Source: Methanomassiliicoccaceae archaeon (GTDB taxonomy: Archaea; Thermoplasmatota; Thermoplasmata; Methanomassiliicoccales; Methanomethylophilaceae). Taken from it: 6,212 nt of DNA. How positions within the stretch are numbered: the stretch's first letter is position 1; each line of letters starts with the position of its first letter. Both the position numbers and the translations under genes were made by a program. The notes beneath the pieces are model-generated. The model made no database searches and had not been told where the DNA came from. It saw only the letters and a list, made by a program, of their open reading frames with translations. Where the stretch lies: NCBI GenBank assembly GCA_009786295.1, contig WQTN01000085.1:1-6212 (forward strand). Reading direction: 5' to 3'. This document shows, in pieces, positions 5,130 to 6,212 of the stretch.

Positions 5130-6067
5130 CAGGCGAACCTCCGATAGAGATGATAGATCTCAGAAAGGAATACAAAGGATTCGTCGCCGTTGACGATCTG
5201 ATGCTGAAAATAGAAAAGAACAGTTTCACGGGGTTCCTAGGGCCGAACGGCGCGGGAAAGAGCACTGTCCTAAAGATATTGACGAACCTCATCAGCGCCA
5301 CCTCCGGCAACGCATACATAAACGGCGCGGATGTCTCAAAGGAGTACAAAACGGCCTTGGAAGGCGTGGGCACGGTGGTCGAAACGCCGGAATTCTATCC
5401 TTATCTCACACCAAAAGAGGTGTTCTCTTACACAGGGGAGATCTTTGGGATGAACAAGGAATCAATATCTTCTCAGACAGATGAGATACTGTCCGACATG
5501 AAGATGACCGAATGGGGAGACAAAAGGATCGGCACGTTCTCAAAGGGAATGAAGCAGAGGATATCAATCGGCATAGCCTTGATGAACGACCCCCGCCTCA
5601 TCATATTCGACGAGCCCACGTCAGGCCTTGACCCGAGAGGCATGGCCGAGACGAGAGAGATACTGAAGGGCATCCGGAACAAGTCCAAGGACCTGACGGT
5701 GCTCATGAGTTCGCACGACCTGCATGAGGTCACGGATCTCTGCGACCGCGTCGCACTGATAAACCATGGACGGCTCCTGCTCCATGACAGGACAGTGGCC
5801 GTAACCGGTTCCAATATGACGAGGAGGCTCGGCCTTAGGATGATCGACGGCCCGACCGACAGTGCTGTCTCTAAGATATCCAGCCTCGCGAATGTCGAGA
5901 ATGCGGCGATATCCGGCAATACTATCGAGGTTCGTTTCACAGGCAGCGATGATGACCAGCTGAAATTCTTCAACGATGTCGGGTCGCTCGGCCTGGGAGT
6001 GTTCAACCTCCATGAGATAGAGGCGCTCGAGTCGGTCTATCTCAGCTTGATCGCGGAGACGAGGTGA
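5126..6067 (+). CDS. ABC-2 type exporter ATP-binding protein, BcrA/NatA/LanF-like
   Basis: This is the ATPase subunit of an export-type ABC transporter working with the membrane protein encoded next. At 313 aa it has a nucleotide-binding domain (about 7-225) and a C-terminal extension usual for the BcrA/NatA group. Motifs: Walker A GPNGAGKST (39-47), signature FSKGMKQR (138-145), Walker B LIIFDEP (158-164), D-loop SGLD (166-169) and switch His197. The Q-loop position carries Glu86 in VVETPEFYPYLT (84-95), as in lantibiotic-immunity LanF proteins. Such transporters move or expel antibiotics, bacteriocins or lipids; the substrate here is unknown. The start is ATG 5126, with GGTGA 4 nt upstream and homology beginning right after. 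An in-frame ATG at 5051 would add 25 Cys-rich residues but has no SD. Followed by its permease with a 4-nt gap. Confidence 0.92.
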   Translation: MTGEPPIEMIDLRKEYKGFVAVDDLMLKIEKNSFTGFLGPNGAGKSTVLKILTNLISATSGNAYINGADVSKEYKTALEGVGTVVETPEFYPYLTPKEVFSYTGEIFGMNKESISSQTDEILSDMKMTEWGDKRIGTFSKGMKQRISIGIALMNDPRLIIFDEPTSGLDPRGMAETREILKGIRNKSKDLTVLMSSHDLHEVTDLCDRVALINHGRLLLHDRTVAVTGSNMTRRLGLRMIDGPTDSAVSKISSLANVENAAISGNTIEVRFTGSDDDQLKFFNDVGSLGLGVFNLHEIEALESVYLSLIAETR

Positions 6068-6071
6068 TATG

Positions 6072-6212
6072 ATGACAGAAGACTGCTTCTCAGACAACCT
6101 TCGGCAGACCCGTGTGGTAATGAAGTACGAGTTCAAGAAATACTCCCGCGGCAAGATGCTGATCATATTCGCCATGCTGATGGGGCTCGTCCTTGTCATG
6201 AGCACCGCCCTC
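6072..6212 (+). CDS. ABC-2 type transporter permease, N-terminal part cut by window end
   Basis: The first 47 codons of a membrane protein are visible. The opening has a soluble, charged stretch with the pattern RQTRVVMKYEFKKYSRGK (11-28), typical of the cytoplasmic amphipathic start of ABC-2 permeases, and then a hydrophobic helix beginning near residue 29 that continues past the window. GAGGTGA (6061-6067) overlaps the ATPase stop and lies 4 nt from ATG 6072; an in-frame ATG at 6069 is also possible but would be only 1 nt from the SD. Tight spacing indicates co-transcription with the ATPase, with which it should form the exporter. The family call rests on this short piece and the context. 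Confidence 0.8.
   Translation, partial: MTEDCFSDNLRQTRVVMKYEFKKYSRGKMLIIFAMLMGLVLVMSTAL

Noticed and set aside
5621..6205. A 194-codon minus-strand frame under the exporter genes
   Set aside because: It is antisense to the Walker B and switch regions of the ATPase and to the permease start, with no promoter or recognisable product.
1..6212. CRISPR arrays, insertion sequences or attachment sites
   Set aside because: No repeated spacer pattern, transposase or duplicated tRNA end was seen; the sequence just after the tRNA-Ser gene belongs to the pst operon rather than an integrated element.

Overview
The window looks archaeal. A tRNA-Ser gene lacks an encoded CCA end. Promoters are TATA-box type and AT-rich. 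One gene (PhoU-like) starts about 25 bp downstream of its TATA box, as expected for a leaderless mRNA, while other genes carry GGTGA-type Shine-Dalgarno (SD) sites. The PhoU protein has the AbrB-type N-terminal domain common in archaeal PhoU homologs. A Thermoplasmata or Methanomassiliicoccales-like euryarchaeon of intermediate GC would fit, but that is a guess from style; no lineage marker is present.

Layout. 3-86 (+): tRNA-Ser(GGA) with a T-run terminator, convergent with the next operon. 107-3793 (-): a high-affinity phosphate transport operon in the order pstS, pstCA, pstB. Its two permease subunits are fused into one polypeptide with what look like two extra membrane helices between the halves. 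3794-3935: a divergent regulatory region with a TATA box for each direction, a 7-bp-arm inverted repeat (GTGTACA-N8-TGTACAC) between them, and ACGAA-type half-sites near the phoU promoter. 3936-4931 (+): AbrB-PhoU regulator, leaderless. 4932-5125: a second regulatory region with an 8-bp-arm inverted repeat abutting a TATA box, short leader ORFs, and a GC-rich hairpin that buries the SD of the next gene. 5126-6067 (+): ABC-2-type exporter ATPase of the BcrA/NatA/LanF kind with Glu at the usual Q-loop position. 6072-6212 (+): start of its membrane partner, cut by the window end.

How they work together. PstS captures phosphate outside the membrane, the fused PstCA forms the channel, and PstB powers it. 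PhoU is the usual brake on Pst transporters; its AbrB domain and divergent position suggest it may also bind the shared intergenic region. The downstream exporter appears to be a separate unit with its own promoter and probably layered (operator plus translational) control. The most unusual points are the PstC-PstA fusion with the helical linker and the leader of the exporter operon.
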